From: Microcaldota archaeon
Lineage (GTDB): Archaea; Micrarchaeota; Micrarchaeia; Micrarchaeales; CABMGC01
Assembly: GCA_021850805.1 (NCBI GenBank)
Contig: JAJZKO010000001.1
Span: forward strand, 1 to 45,884
Direction of reading: 5' to 3'
Length of the DNA stretch: 45,884 bases
The notes under the pieces were generated by a model, which did no database searches, was not told the origin of the DNA, and saw nothing but the letters and a program-made list of their open reading frames with translations. A program made the translations under genes and the position numbers. Positions 37,795 through 45,884 of this stretch are shown one piece after another (within the stretch, counting starts at the first letter, position 1; each line of letters opens with the position of its first letter).

Positions 37795-38484
37795 GTGATT
37801 ATAATGCCAAAAAAAGATAATGATTTGGTCCCCGAGAGTACGGATGAACCTGTGCAGAATAAAAAAGGTTTATTTGCTGGGCGCATCGACACAAAAGCAG
37901 TAGTGATAGCCGTGGTAGCTATAGCAGTACTGGCTCTGCTTGCGATAATTATAACTGGTACTGGCAGCGGAAGAGTACAGCGAGGGAGGCCGCTCGGAGG
38001 ATCGCTGAACGGCACACCGGTTTATATGAGCCCTGCTGAAGCGCAGGTGCTTATAGGGCCTTTATCAGGATATTACACCAATGACCTATTCAATTATTCC
38101 TCTCCGGTCAATGCTACGCTGATAGAGGATATAACCCCTATCGCATCCGGCAATGTAAGCGAAGGATGGGTAAGCGTGGCGCTTGGCAGCAACGGTACAT
38201 CCAACCAGTCAGTTGAATTTATAGTGATGAAATCAGAGAATGCGTCTGGATTGTATAGCTCTATGGCTTCATCGATAGAGCAGGCTTACAATACAACAAC
38301 ACAATCAGGATCCGTAGGCGGCTTTAACTATACTTATGAGCTCTTGGAAAACAGCACAGGAACCTTCCAAGCAGTGGTAGGATGGAATGGCAACTCTACA
38401 GTACTGGTGAGCATGATCTCCAACCATGGCTACAGTGTTAATCAGAGCATGGCGGAGAGCTTTGCGTCGCAGGCTGCAGGTTAG
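37795..38484 (+). CDS. membrane-anchored extracellular hypothetical protein, sequon-rich
   Basis: 229 aa; single TM near N-term then many NxS/T motifs. Confidence 0.55.
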   Translation: MIIMPKKDNDLVPESTDEPVQNKKGLFAGRIDTKAVVIAVVAIAVLALLAIIITGTGSGRVQRGRPLGGSLNGTPVYMSPAEAQVLIGPLSGYYTNDLFNYSSPVNATLIEDITPIASGNVSEGWVSVALGSNGTSNQSVEFIVMKSENASGLYSSMASSIEQAYNTTTQSGSVGGFNYTYELLENSTGTFQAVVGWNGNSTVLVSMISNHGYSVNQSMAESFASQAAG

Positions 38485-38867
38485 CTCTTTGTGGCGAATA
38501 TGTGCTCAGGGTCGACAATGAACATCACCCTGTCGCCGTGTTCTCTGTAGTTCATGCCTATGTACTTGTGCGCAAGCTTGTCTATGTGCTCCTCTGCGCC
38601 GTCTTTCTTTACCTCTAGCACCTTTCCGCGTATGAAAACGGCATCGTATGGATCGTCGCTCTTGAATATGCTTATGGCTATGCGCGGGTCACGCTTTATG
38701 TTCCTTGTCTTGACCCTTCCCTCGGTGGTATTTATGATAACCTTATCTCCATCACGGTCAACCCAGGTTGTGGATATCTGTGGGGATCCGTCAGGCATCA
38801 GGGTAGCAACGTTTGCAAAGTTCTTTCCGTCTATAAGATCTTTCGCCTTCTGAGTCAATTCAGCCAT
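38481..38867 (-). CDS. PPOX-class flavin/F420-dependent oxidoreductase-like
   Basis: 128 aa; ANVATLMPDGSPQISTTWVDRDGDKVIINT...GRVKTRNIKRDPRIAISI. Confidence 0.8.
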   Translation of the reverse strand: MAELTQKAKDLIDGKNFANVATLMPDGSPQISTTWVDRDGDKVIINTTEGRVKTRNIKRDPRIAISIFKSDDPYDAVFIRGKVLEVKKDGAEEHIDKLAHKYIGMNYREHGDRVMFIVDPEHIFATKS

Positions 38868-38900
38868 GATATCACATGTATTTATACGCTCCTTAGGGAT

Positions 38901-39449
38901 TTATTCTTTAGCTTTATGCCCCATGTTCAGATACATGAGCCTATGCCCCATATATTTTCCATTGCGCTTTATCGCGTTCTTTAATAATCCGTATTCCCTA
39001 AAGCCCATCTTCTCATAGAGTTTTGTCGCAACCACATTGTCTTCGAATACCTCAAGTATTATCTGCTCAAATTTTCCCTTTGACTGCCTCAGCGCTTCTT
39101 CTATCAGCCTCTTTCCCGCCCCATTAGACCTGTACTCCCTGCGGACCGCTATGCCCAGCCTACCTATATGGTCTTCCTCGCTTCCGGGTCTGTTCCTTGC
39201 TATCTCACACATGCCTACGGCTTTACCATCTGCTTCTGCGACAACTACTATCCTGTTCCCATTAAGCTTCTCCTTGTACAGATCCCTGAACCAGTCGACT
39301 TCACTGCCGAGGTTTGGCGTCTCCCTGAATAATGTGATCCCCAATTCAGGGTTCTCCTTGATCTCGCCATAGTACGAGTAATATGTGTCTATAATGTCTT
39401 CGAAGTCCCCGAACCTTATATCTCTTATCACGAATTCTTTCATCTCCAT
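38901..39449 (-). CDS. GNAT-family N-acetyltransferase
   Basis: 182 aa; RLGIAVRREYRSNGAGKRLIEEAL, EVFEDNVVATKLYEKMGFREYG. Confidence 0.85.
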   Translation of the reverse strand: MEMKEFVIRDIRFGDFEDIIDTYYSYYGEIKENPELGITLFRETPNLGSEVDWFRDLYKEKLNGNRIVVVAEADGKAVGMCEIARNRPGSEEDHIGRLGIAVRREYRSNGAGKRLIEEALRQSKGKFEQIILEVFEDNVVATKLYEKMGFREYGLLKNAIKRNGKYMGHRLMYLNMGHKAKE

Positions 39450-39465
39450 CGACCTGTATGGTTTG

Positions 39466-39747
39466 CTATGCGTTGCTTTCTTTATTTCTCGACTTTCTCC
39501 GCTGCTTTGCCCTGCGCGCCTTCGTTTCGTCGTATCTCATCTTGAACTTCCCAGCGTAATAGAAGAATGCGAGAGTTATTATTATAGACAGCCATCCTGC
39601 CACTCCAAACAAGCTGCCCAGTATTGCAGATACTCCGCCTATGTAGAAGACAAAGCTATAGCTGTTCCATCCTGCCCGCACCGTCTCCACAAACTTGGAT
39701 GTTCGTGATTCTACCGCCTTCTCCACAAGGCGCTCTATTGCACCCAC
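39466..39747 (-). CDS. small membrane protein
   Basis: 93 aa; two hydrophobic segments, basic C-tail. Confidence 0.5.
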   Translation of the reverse strand: MGAIERLVEKAVESRTSKFVETVRAGWNSYSFVFYIGGVSAILGSLFGVAGWLSIIITLAFFYYAGKFKMRYDETKARRAKQRRKSRNKESNA

Positions 39748-40263
39748 TCATACACCACTCATATATGTATCCTTAAGCCTTACGTATGCCTTCCAGTTCC
39801 TAGTTATCCGTTCCCTATGCCTTGCGGTGACTTTTGCAACCGGTTTCCCGGGAATTCCCAGGACTATGTTGCCTTCTGGTATCTTCTTGCCTTCCGTGAC
39901 GACTGCACCTGCACCTATTATGCACCAGTCGCCTATCGCTGCACCCTCGAGTATTATGGATCCCATGCCTATAAGGCAGTTGTTCCCTATAATACATCCG
40001 TGGACTATCGCGTTGTGCCCTATGGATACATTGTTCCCGACTATGGTAGGGAATTCTGTGGCAGTCCCGTGAAGGACAGAGTTGTCCTGCACGCTCGTAT
40101 TCTCGCCTATCCTTATGTAATGCATGTCGCCTCTGAGCACTGCACAGTTCCATATGCTGCTATTTTTACCTATGCGCACATCCCCTATGATCTCGGCGCT
40201 TTCCTCTACATATGCTGTTCTGTCTATCTTTGGCATCTTTTTAAGATAAGGTCTTATTGCCAT
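39748..40263 (-). CDS. gamma-carbonic anhydrase-like hexapeptide-repeat protein
   Basis: 171 aa; SSIWNCAVLRGDMHYIRIGENTSVQDNSVLH ... NNVSIGHNAIVHGC. Confidence 0.88.
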   Translation of the reverse strand: MAIRPYLKKMPKIDRTAYVEESAEIIGDVRIGKNSSIWNCAVLRGDMHYIRIGENTSVQDNSVLHGTATEFPTIVGNNVSIGHNAIVHGCIIGNNCLIGMGSIILEGAAIGDWCIIGAGAVVTEGKKIPEGNIVLGIPGKPVAKVTARHRERITRNWKAYVRLKDTYMSGV

Positions 40264-40272
40264 TTTCCCATC

Positions 40273-41493
40273 TCAGCTGAAAGCCTCAAAATCTTTTCCG
40301 AGCACTTCCTCGGCAATCTTAAGCTCGAGTATCTCGTCTGTGCCTTCGTATATGCGTGAGACCCTGCTGTCGCAGAAGAGCGCGCCCACTGGTGAGAGAA
40401 GCGAGTATCCGAATCCGCCGTAGACCTGCACCGCCCTGTCTGCAGACTCGAAGGCGAGCCTTGATGCGATCTTCTTCGCCAGGGCAGTTCGCAGTTCGGC
40501 TTCCTCTATAAGAGCTTTGTTTGAGGGATCCTTTTCGTACTCAGCACGCTGCATTGCAGCCATATAAACAGGCCATCTCGCCATCTCGAGGTTTTCGCGT
40601 ATCTCCGCTATGTGGCGCTGTATGAGCTGGTGCTTCCCTATGAGCTTCCCGTGCTGCACCCTCTCCTTCGCCCTCGAGACTACCGCCTTGAGGGAGCCCT
40701 CTATTACACCGATGCATCCGGAAGCCACTCCTAAGCGGCCGTTAAGAAGGGCGGAATAGGCGACATGCATGCCCTTGCCTTCTTCGCCGATGAGGCCTGA
40801 ATCTGGAACCCTTACATCCTCAAGTTCTATCATGCCTGTATCTGATGTAAATAGGCCTATCTTCTCCCTTAGTTGCATCCTGTTTACCCCGCTTGATTTC
40901 GTATCGGTTATTATTGCGCTTATCTGCTTTGGGTTTTCCGAGTTCCTTGCGAAGATTATTATGTGATCGGCTATTGAGCCGTTGGTTATCAGGTACTTTG
41001 TGCCATTGAGGACGTATTCGGATCCCTCCTTTGTGTATGTAGTCTTCATTGCCGTTGGTTCGCTCCCCGCTTCTGGTTCTGTGAGACCGAAGGCTAGCAC
41101 TATATCGTTGTTCAATGCCTTATTCAGGTACCTTTTCTTCTGCTCCTCTGTGCCCCACTTCTGTATAGTAAGCGAGGTTAGGAATACCTGAACATTGTAG
41201 AAACTTGAGAAGCTCATCCCAAGCTGGCCAAGGCGCTCTTTTGCCAATACCGCTATGAGATGCGTGGAACCGCTGCCTCCGTATTCTTCCTTTATTGGTA
41301 TCCCAAGCAGGCCGTATTTCTTTGCGGTTTTGGGCGCGTCGAAGTTCACCTCATGTTTTACATAGTGCTCAAACTCCATCTCCGCCATCTCTTCTGCTGC
41401 CTTGTCCGCGTTCTCAAGTATTGAGAGTTCCTTCTCGGTGAACTTATGAACATGCCCGAGATCCTCTATAGATTTTGCAAATATCTCTTCCAT
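40273..41493 (-). CDS. acyl-CoA dehydrogenase (copy 1)
   Basis: 406 aa; FGLTEPEAGSEPTAM, VYGGFGYS, SRIYEGTDEI. Confidence 0.93.
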   Translation of the reverse strand: MEEIFAKSIEDLGHVHKFTEKELSILENADKAAEEMAEMEFEHYVKHEVNFDAPKTAKKYGLLGIPIKEEYGGSGSTHLIAVLAKERLGQLGMSFSSFYNVQVFLTSLTIQKWGTEEQKKRYLNKALNNDIVLAFGLTEPEAGSEPTAMKTTYTKEGSEYVLNGTKYLITNGSIADHIIIFARNSENPKQISAIITDTKSSGVNRMQLREKIGLFTSDTGMIELEDVRVPDSGLIGEEGKGMHVAYSALLNGRLGVASGCIGVIEGSLKAVVSRAKERVQHGKLIGKHQLIQRHIAEIRENLEMARWPVYMAAMQRAEYEKDPSNKALIEEAELRTALAKKIASRLAFESADRAVQVYGGFGYSLLSPVGALFCDSRVSRIYEGTDEILELKIAEEVLGKDFEAFS

Positions 41494-41496
41494 GGC

Positions 41497-41952
41497 CTAT
41501 TCCTGCTTTTTGCCCTCAAGCCTTAGCTTGGCGTTTGAGATTATCTCCTTTATCTTCTCTTCGCTGATTTTCTTTATTACGCTTTCGCTGATGCCGCTTA
41601 CGAGGCCGCTTATCTGGGCCTCTGCGCTCCACTTTATCCTTGATTTATTCTCTTCCACACTTTCAATGCCCATTGAGAGCTTTATGTTAACCGTGCTTCC
41701 TACCCCTGCGCCGCTTATCTCGTATACAAACCTGTTCCCTTCGTGCTCCGCAAGCTTTCCCGTTATCTTAAATGTGCCGCTTATCATTGCAACACCTACA
41801 CGCACATCTAGAGAAAAGGTCTTGCTATCTTTGCAGGATACGTTTGATGCATCGGGGACGCATTGTGCGATTTCGTATGGGTTGGATATGAAATTATTTA
41901 CCTCGGTTACTGGCACTGCGATATCCACATTGTCATTGAATAGTATTCTCAT
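41497..41952 (-). CDS. CoxG/SRPBCC-superfamily protein
   Basis: 151 aa; ISNPYEIAQCVPDASNV ... GTFKITGKLAEHEGNRFVYEISGAG pattern. Confidence 0.7.
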   Translation of the reverse strand: MRILFNDNVDIAVPVTEVNNFISNPYEIAQCVPDASNVSCKDSKTFSLDVRVGVAMISGTFKITGKLAEHEGNRFVYEISGAGVGSTVNIKLSMGIESVEENKSRIKWSAEAQISGLVSGISESVIKKISEEKIKEIISNAKLRLEGKKQE

Positions 41953-43175
41953 TATTCAAACGCCTCGAAGCCTTTTCCCAGGACGCCTTCTGCTATTTTC
42001 AGTTCCATTATCTCGTCTGTGCCTTCGTATATGCGTGAGACCCTGCTGTCGCAGAAGAGCGCGCCCACAGGTGCGAGAAGCGAGTATCCGAATCCGCCGT
42101 AGACCTGCACTGCCCTGTCTGCAGACTCGAAGGCGAGCCTTGATGCGATCTTCTTCGCCAGGGCCGTCCTGAGATCCATCTCCTCGGTAAACGTTCTGTC
42201 TGATGGGTTCTTGTCGTACTCGGATTTACGGAGGGCGGCAGAATATGTAGGCCATCTCGCCATCTCGAGGTTCTCGCGCATCTCCGCTATGTGGCGCTGT
42301 ATGAGCTGGTGCTTCCCTATTAGCTTCCCGTGCTGCACCCTCTCCTGCGCCCTAGAGACTGCCGCCTTGAGGGAGCCCTCTATTACGCCAATGCATCCGG
42401 AAGCTATACCAAGCCTGCCGTTTAGGAGAGCAGAATAAGCTACGTGCATGCCCTTGCCCTCTTCGCCGAGTATGTTTTCTTTCTCTGCGTGCAGATTTTC
42501 TAACCTGAGCATTGCAGTATCTGAAGTGAATAGTCCTATTTTTTCATGAAGGTTCATCTCCACGCTGAATCCGTTCTCTTTTGTCTTGACCAGGAACGCG
42601 GTTATGGATTTGCCATCCTCTTCTGACTTCGCAAATATGATTATGTGGTCGGCTATTGAGCCGTTGGTTATCAGGTACTTTGTGCCATTGAGGACGTATT
42701 CGGATCCCTCCTTTGTGTATGTAGTCTTCATTGCCGTTGGTTCGCTCCCCGCTTCTGGTTCTGTGAGACCGAAGGCTATTATGGATTTCCCATGCGCGAG
42801 AGGCTTGAGGCACGCTGATTTCTGCTCCTCTGTGCCCCACCTTGCAAGGCTTGAGGCGCCTATGAATATGTTCACATCGTAGAATGTCGGGAAGCCCAGG
42901 CCAAGCTGCCCGAACCTTTGATTGACAAGGACTGCTGAGAGGAGTCCTGAGCCGCTGCCACCGTACTCCTCGCTTATCGGAAGGCCAAATAGACCGTATT
43001 TCTCCGCAATCCGTATATAATCAGGATTCACTTCGTGGTTAAGATAATGCTGAAACTCCGAGCCTGCGAGTTCCTCAGCCGCCTGATCTGCTAGCTCTGC
43101 AGCCCTCATCTCCTTCTCCGAGAGCTTGTGTATCCTTTCTATATCTTTTAGTGCAGCGCTGAAGTTCTCTTCCAT
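41952..43175 (-). CDS. acyl-CoA dehydrogenase (copy 2)
   Basis: 407 aa; paralogue of 40273..41493 with same motifs. Confidence 0.93.
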   Translation of the reverse strand: MEENFSAALKDIERIHKLSEKEMRAAELADQAAEELAGSEFQHYLNHEVNPDYIRIAEKYGLFGLPISEEYGGSGSGLLSAVLVNQRFGQLGLGFPTFYDVNIFIGASSLARWGTEEQKSACLKPLAHGKSIIAFGLTEPEAGSEPTAMKTTYTKEGSEYVLNGTKYLITNGSIADHIIIFAKSEEDGKSITAFLVKTKENGFSVEMNLHEKIGLFTSDTAMLRLENLHAEKENILGEEGKGMHVAYSALLNGRLGIASGCIGVIEGSLKAAVSRAQERVQHGKLIGKHQLIQRHIAEMRENLEMARWPTYSAALRKSEYDKNPSDRTFTEEMDLRTALAKKIASRLAFESADRAVQVYGGFGYSLLAPVGALFCDSRVSRIYEGTDEIMELKIAEGVLGKGFEAFE

Positions 43176-43184
43176 ATATTCATC

Positions 43185-44294
43185 TCATTCCTTGCCCTTT
43201 CTTATGTTTAGACCGCTGGCTCCTGTATACCTTGAGCTTGGGCGTATCAGCTTGTTGTTTGATACCTGCTCGATGTAATGCGCTGTCCATCCGAAGCATC
43301 TCGAGGATGCGAATATGGGCAGATAGAATGCCTCGTCTATCCCAAGAAGGTACATGTATATTGCGGCGTAGAAATCGAGGTTAGCAGGTATCTTCTTCCT
43401 CTCCCACATCTCTTTTTCCATCTCTATGGCTATATCATACAGCTCCTTGCGGCCTTTGGCCTTGGAGAGCTCCAGCAGCTCCTTCTTTATGAACTGCGCT
43501 CTAGGATCCACCTTCTTGTATACCCTATGACCGAAGCCCATTACCTTCTCTTTGCGGGAGAGTTTGTACTCCATGAATTTCCTCGCGTCGTCACGGTTCT
43601 GCGCCTTGAGCATATATTCCAGCACTTCCGAATTTGCACCCCCGTGAAGCGGCCCTTTTATAGTTGCAAGAGCGGCAACTATTGCTGACCTTGGATCCGT
43701 AAGTGTAGATGCGGCAACCCTCAAGGCAAAGGTGGATGCATTGAATTCATGCTCCATGTACATCACAAGCAGCTTCTCGAAGTATCGCGCGTCTTTTTTG
43801 TCAGCTTTTCCTGTAATAAGGTAATAGAATCTTTCTGCAAGGCTTCCGTCAGGTTCCGGCAGTGTATCAGTTCCCCTCGAATATCTGAATGCATCGGATG
43901 ATATCCTTGGCATCTTTGCGGCTATCTCAAGCAGTACCTTGTCGTTCTCTTTTTCTTCGATATGCATAAAGGATACGGTAGAGCGCATGCTGTCTATTAT
44001 CTTTGGCCTTCCCGATGATATCTCCCTTAGAATGGAATCGCTCTTCTTATCAAGACTTGCTCTTTCACTTAGAAATCCTGAAAATTCCTTAAGCTCATCT
44101 TTAGATGGAAGCTTCCCGTATACGACAAGATATGCAGTCTCCTCGTATGCGAGCTTCTCGGCGAGCTCTATCGCGTGGTAGCCGCGATAGATGAGTTCTC
44201 CTTCGGCATCGGTGGAGGATATCGCAGTCGTATCTACTATAACTTTATCCAGCCCTTTTGGTACGTCTATACCTGTGTTTTCCATTCCTATCAC
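43185..44294 (-). CDS. prpC: citrate/2-methylcitrate synthase
   Basis: 369 aa; IKGPLHGGANSEVLEYM, VMGFGHRVYKKVDPRA. Confidence 0.85.
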   Translation of the reverse strand: MIGMENTGIDVPKGLDKVIVDTTAISSTDAEGELIYRGYHAIELAEKLAYEETAYLVVYGKLPSKDELKEFSGFLSERASLDKKSDSILREISSGRPKIIDSMRSTVSFMHIEEKENDKVLLEIAAKMPRISSDAFRYSRGTDTLPEPDGSLAERFYYLITGKADKKDARYFEKLLVMYMEHEFNASTFALRVAASTLTDPRSAIVAALATIKGPLHGGANSEVLEYMLKAQNRDDARKFMEYKLSRKEKVMGFGHRVYKKVDPRAQFIKKELLELSKAKGRKELYDIAIEMEKEMWERKKIPANLDFYAAIYMYLLGIDEAFYLPIFASSRCFGWTAHYIEQVSNNKLIRPSSRYTGASGLNIRKGKE

Positions 44295-45214
44295 CTCTTT
44301 GTACTAATTTTCCCTGAGCCGCCGGCCGATGCTCCGCCATAAAGCTTCCGGTCTTCAGCGGTGTAAGAATCATACCCTATGGTTCCATAGAACGAATCCC
44401 TATCCATGAGCTTGTCCAGCATGCCCTCCTGGCCGCCATGCTTAAAGATATATGAATACGTATCTTTCATCGAGAGAAGGGACGCCCGGAAAGCGGTCAG
44501 CGGAAATATTATTATCCTGTAACCCATTCTCCCAAGTTCCTGCGCGGATAGCAGAGGGCTCTTTCCAAATTCAGTCATGTTTGCAAGCAGCGGCAGGTGC
44601 GTATCTTCGTAGAACTTTTTGAATTCCATTGCGCTTGGGAGAGCCTCCGGAAATATGATGTCAGCGCCTGCCTTGATGTAGGCGTGTGCCCTGTGCACTG
44701 CCCCGCGGTGCCCCTCTATTGCGTATGAATCCGTTCTTGCTATAATCATGAAGTCTTTGTTTTTCCTTGCGGAGACGGCAGCCTCTATCTTCTTCACCAT
44801 GTCATCCTCAGGTATCACACTCTTCCCATCCAGATGCCCGCACCTCTTGGGGGCCTCCTGATCTTCTATCTGCATTGCCGATGCGCCAGAAGACTCTATC
44901 AGCCTAGTGGTTCGTATCACATTGAGTGTCTCCCCGAATCCAGTGTCGGCGTCGACTATGAGAGGAATGCTCGAGATTGAGCATATCCTTGCGGCTTCCT
45001 CAGATACCTCTGTCAGTGTTGTTAAGGAAAGATCCGGAAGACCATACCTTCCGGCTATCCCTGAACCTGAGAGATATGCGGCATTGAATCCTGCCCTCTC
45101 TGCCATTATTGCCGATATCCCATCAAATACTCCCGGAGCCATAACGTATCCTTTAGAGACCAGGCTTCTAAGCCTTCTTGGGCCTTTATTAAGATTATCC
45201 CTAAGCCTTGACAT
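44291..45214 (-). CDS. prpB: 2-methylisocitrate lyase (ICL/PEP mutase superfamily)
   Basis: 307 aa; VDADTGFGETLNV, IEDQEAPKRCGHLDGK. Confidence 0.88.
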   Translation of the reverse strand: MSRLRDNLNKGPRRLRSLVSKGYVMAPGVFDGISAIMAERAGFNAAYLSGSGIAGRYGLPDLSLTTLTEVSEEAARICSISSIPLIVDADTGFGETLNVIRTTRLIESSGASAMQIEDQEAPKRCGHLDGKSVIPEDDMVKKIEAAVSARKNKDFMIIARTDSYAIEGHRGAVHRAHAYIKAGADIIFPEALPSAMEFKKFYEDTHLPLLANMTEFGKSPLLSAQELGRMGYRIIIFPLTAFRASLLSMKDTYSYIFKHGGQEGMLDKLMDRDSFYGTIGYDSYTAEDRKLYGGASAGGSGKISTKR

Positions 45215-45872
45215 TTGATATTACCTCAACCAGATGCGAGACTTTGTGCTTGCCTATCCCTTTCCCTTCCCTGATTAGCAGATCCGTAATCTCTTCGCTG
45301 CCGGTTATTGAGATGCCCTTTTTGCGGAGGTCTTCCCACGTATATTGATCCTTGTAGTGGCCCTTTGGGAAGAGCACCTCCTTCTCGTAGTTTCCTGTTT
45401 TTGTCTTTATTGTTATTTTTACTGGCAATAGGCCGGGATACATGCGATTGTATTTCTCCGAGACCTTGAAGCTCATCTTCTTGATCAGGCTGGTTATCTT
45501 CTTGTCCGAGAGATATTTTTTGCTATATGATTTTAGGTTGGGAACGCCGTATTTCAGCACGTATGCTATTATATATGGCATGCTGTGGTCCGCCGTCTCC
45601 TTTGTCTTGGGCTTGAGCTTTTCCTGCCCTTTTACTATTATGTTATATGCGACAGAGAATGTTTCGACATGTATTGAGATTATCTCCTCGCAGTTAACCA
45701 TGGTGCGAAGGTAAAGCGCAGCATCTACGGCGCTCATTGCATGGTATTCCACAGGGTAATTCTTTATCATTGTCTTGCCTATCCGATCCTGGCTAAGCGA
45801 GGGGCTTATACTTCCTGAGACCTGTGCGAAGAATCCCATCTCGCCCTCAAATATTGGAGACGGTCCGGTCAT
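45201..45872 (-). CDS. prpD: MmgE/PrpD family (2-methylcitrate dehydratase), C-terminal part, truncated by window edge
   Basis: 223 aa; YPVEYHAMSAVDAAL, DHSMPYIIAYVL; overlaps prpB start. Confidence 0.8.
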   Translation of the reverse strand: MTGPSPIFEGEMGFFAQVSGSISPSLSQDRIGKTMIKNYPVEYHAMSAVDAALYLRTMVNCEEIISIHVETFSVAYNIIVKGQEKLKPKTKETADHSMPYIIAYVLKYGVPNLKSYSKKYLSDKKITSLIKKMSFKVSEKYNRMYPGLLPVKITIKTKTGNYEKEVLFPKGHYKDQYTWEDLRKKGISITGSEEITDLLIREGKGIGKHKVSHLVEVISNVKA

Positions 45873-45884
45873 GCCCTCTGATGC

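Noticed and set aside
39817-40359. 180-aa plus-strand ORF and the overlapping 112-aa minus-strand frame (39815..40153)
   Set aside because: Both are alternative frames of the gamma-carbonic anhydrase hexapeptide gene.
41492-42172. 226-aa plus-strand ORF
   Set aside because: Antisense to the CoxG-like gene and the acyl-CoA dehydrogenase C-terminus.
43278-43688. 136-aa plus-strand ORF
   Set aside because: Antisense to prpC; no domain.

Overview
This is a 45.9 kb window of an archaeal chromosome. Archaeal-type genes support that: CarS, deoxyhypusine synthase, Trm1, aMBF1, Hel308, FEN-1, archaeal AlaRS and AsnRS, BHB-type tRNA introns and class III (pilin-type) signal peptides. It looks like a small-genome DPANN/Micrarchaeota-like acidophile, but that placement is inference only. 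Most of the window is housekeeping genes. It also carries an arginine/citrulline-related block (ADI-like amidinohydrolase, M20 peptidase, GNAT, ArgH, ArgG, divergent ACT-type regulator) and a long minus-strand operon with methylcitrate-cycle genes (PrpD-PrpB-PrpC) plus two acyl-CoA dehydrogenases flanking a CoxG-like protein. The most interesting signals lie outside the ORF track. They are: (i) a strong candidate H/ACA pseudouridylation guide RNA at ~16.60-16.67 kb; (ii) a tRNA-Arg(CCT) with a 13-nt intron in the T-loop and an ideal BHB; (iii) an intron-containing tRNA-Ser(TGA); (iv) an unassigned ~220-nt structured RNA with its own TATA box and oligo-T terminator at ~30.5-30.75 kb; (v) a 16-bp palindromic operator-like motif upstream of both the ACT regulator and the GNAT/M20 genes; (vi) a perfect 18-bp palindrome and hairpins upstream of speD; and (vii) an unannotated 42-aa, ~50% basic protein downstream of fen1. 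Several proteins look like catalytically dead paralogues (DsbA fold without CxxC, transglutaminase fold without Cys/His). No CRISPR array was seen. All calls come from reading the sequence; no database search was run.
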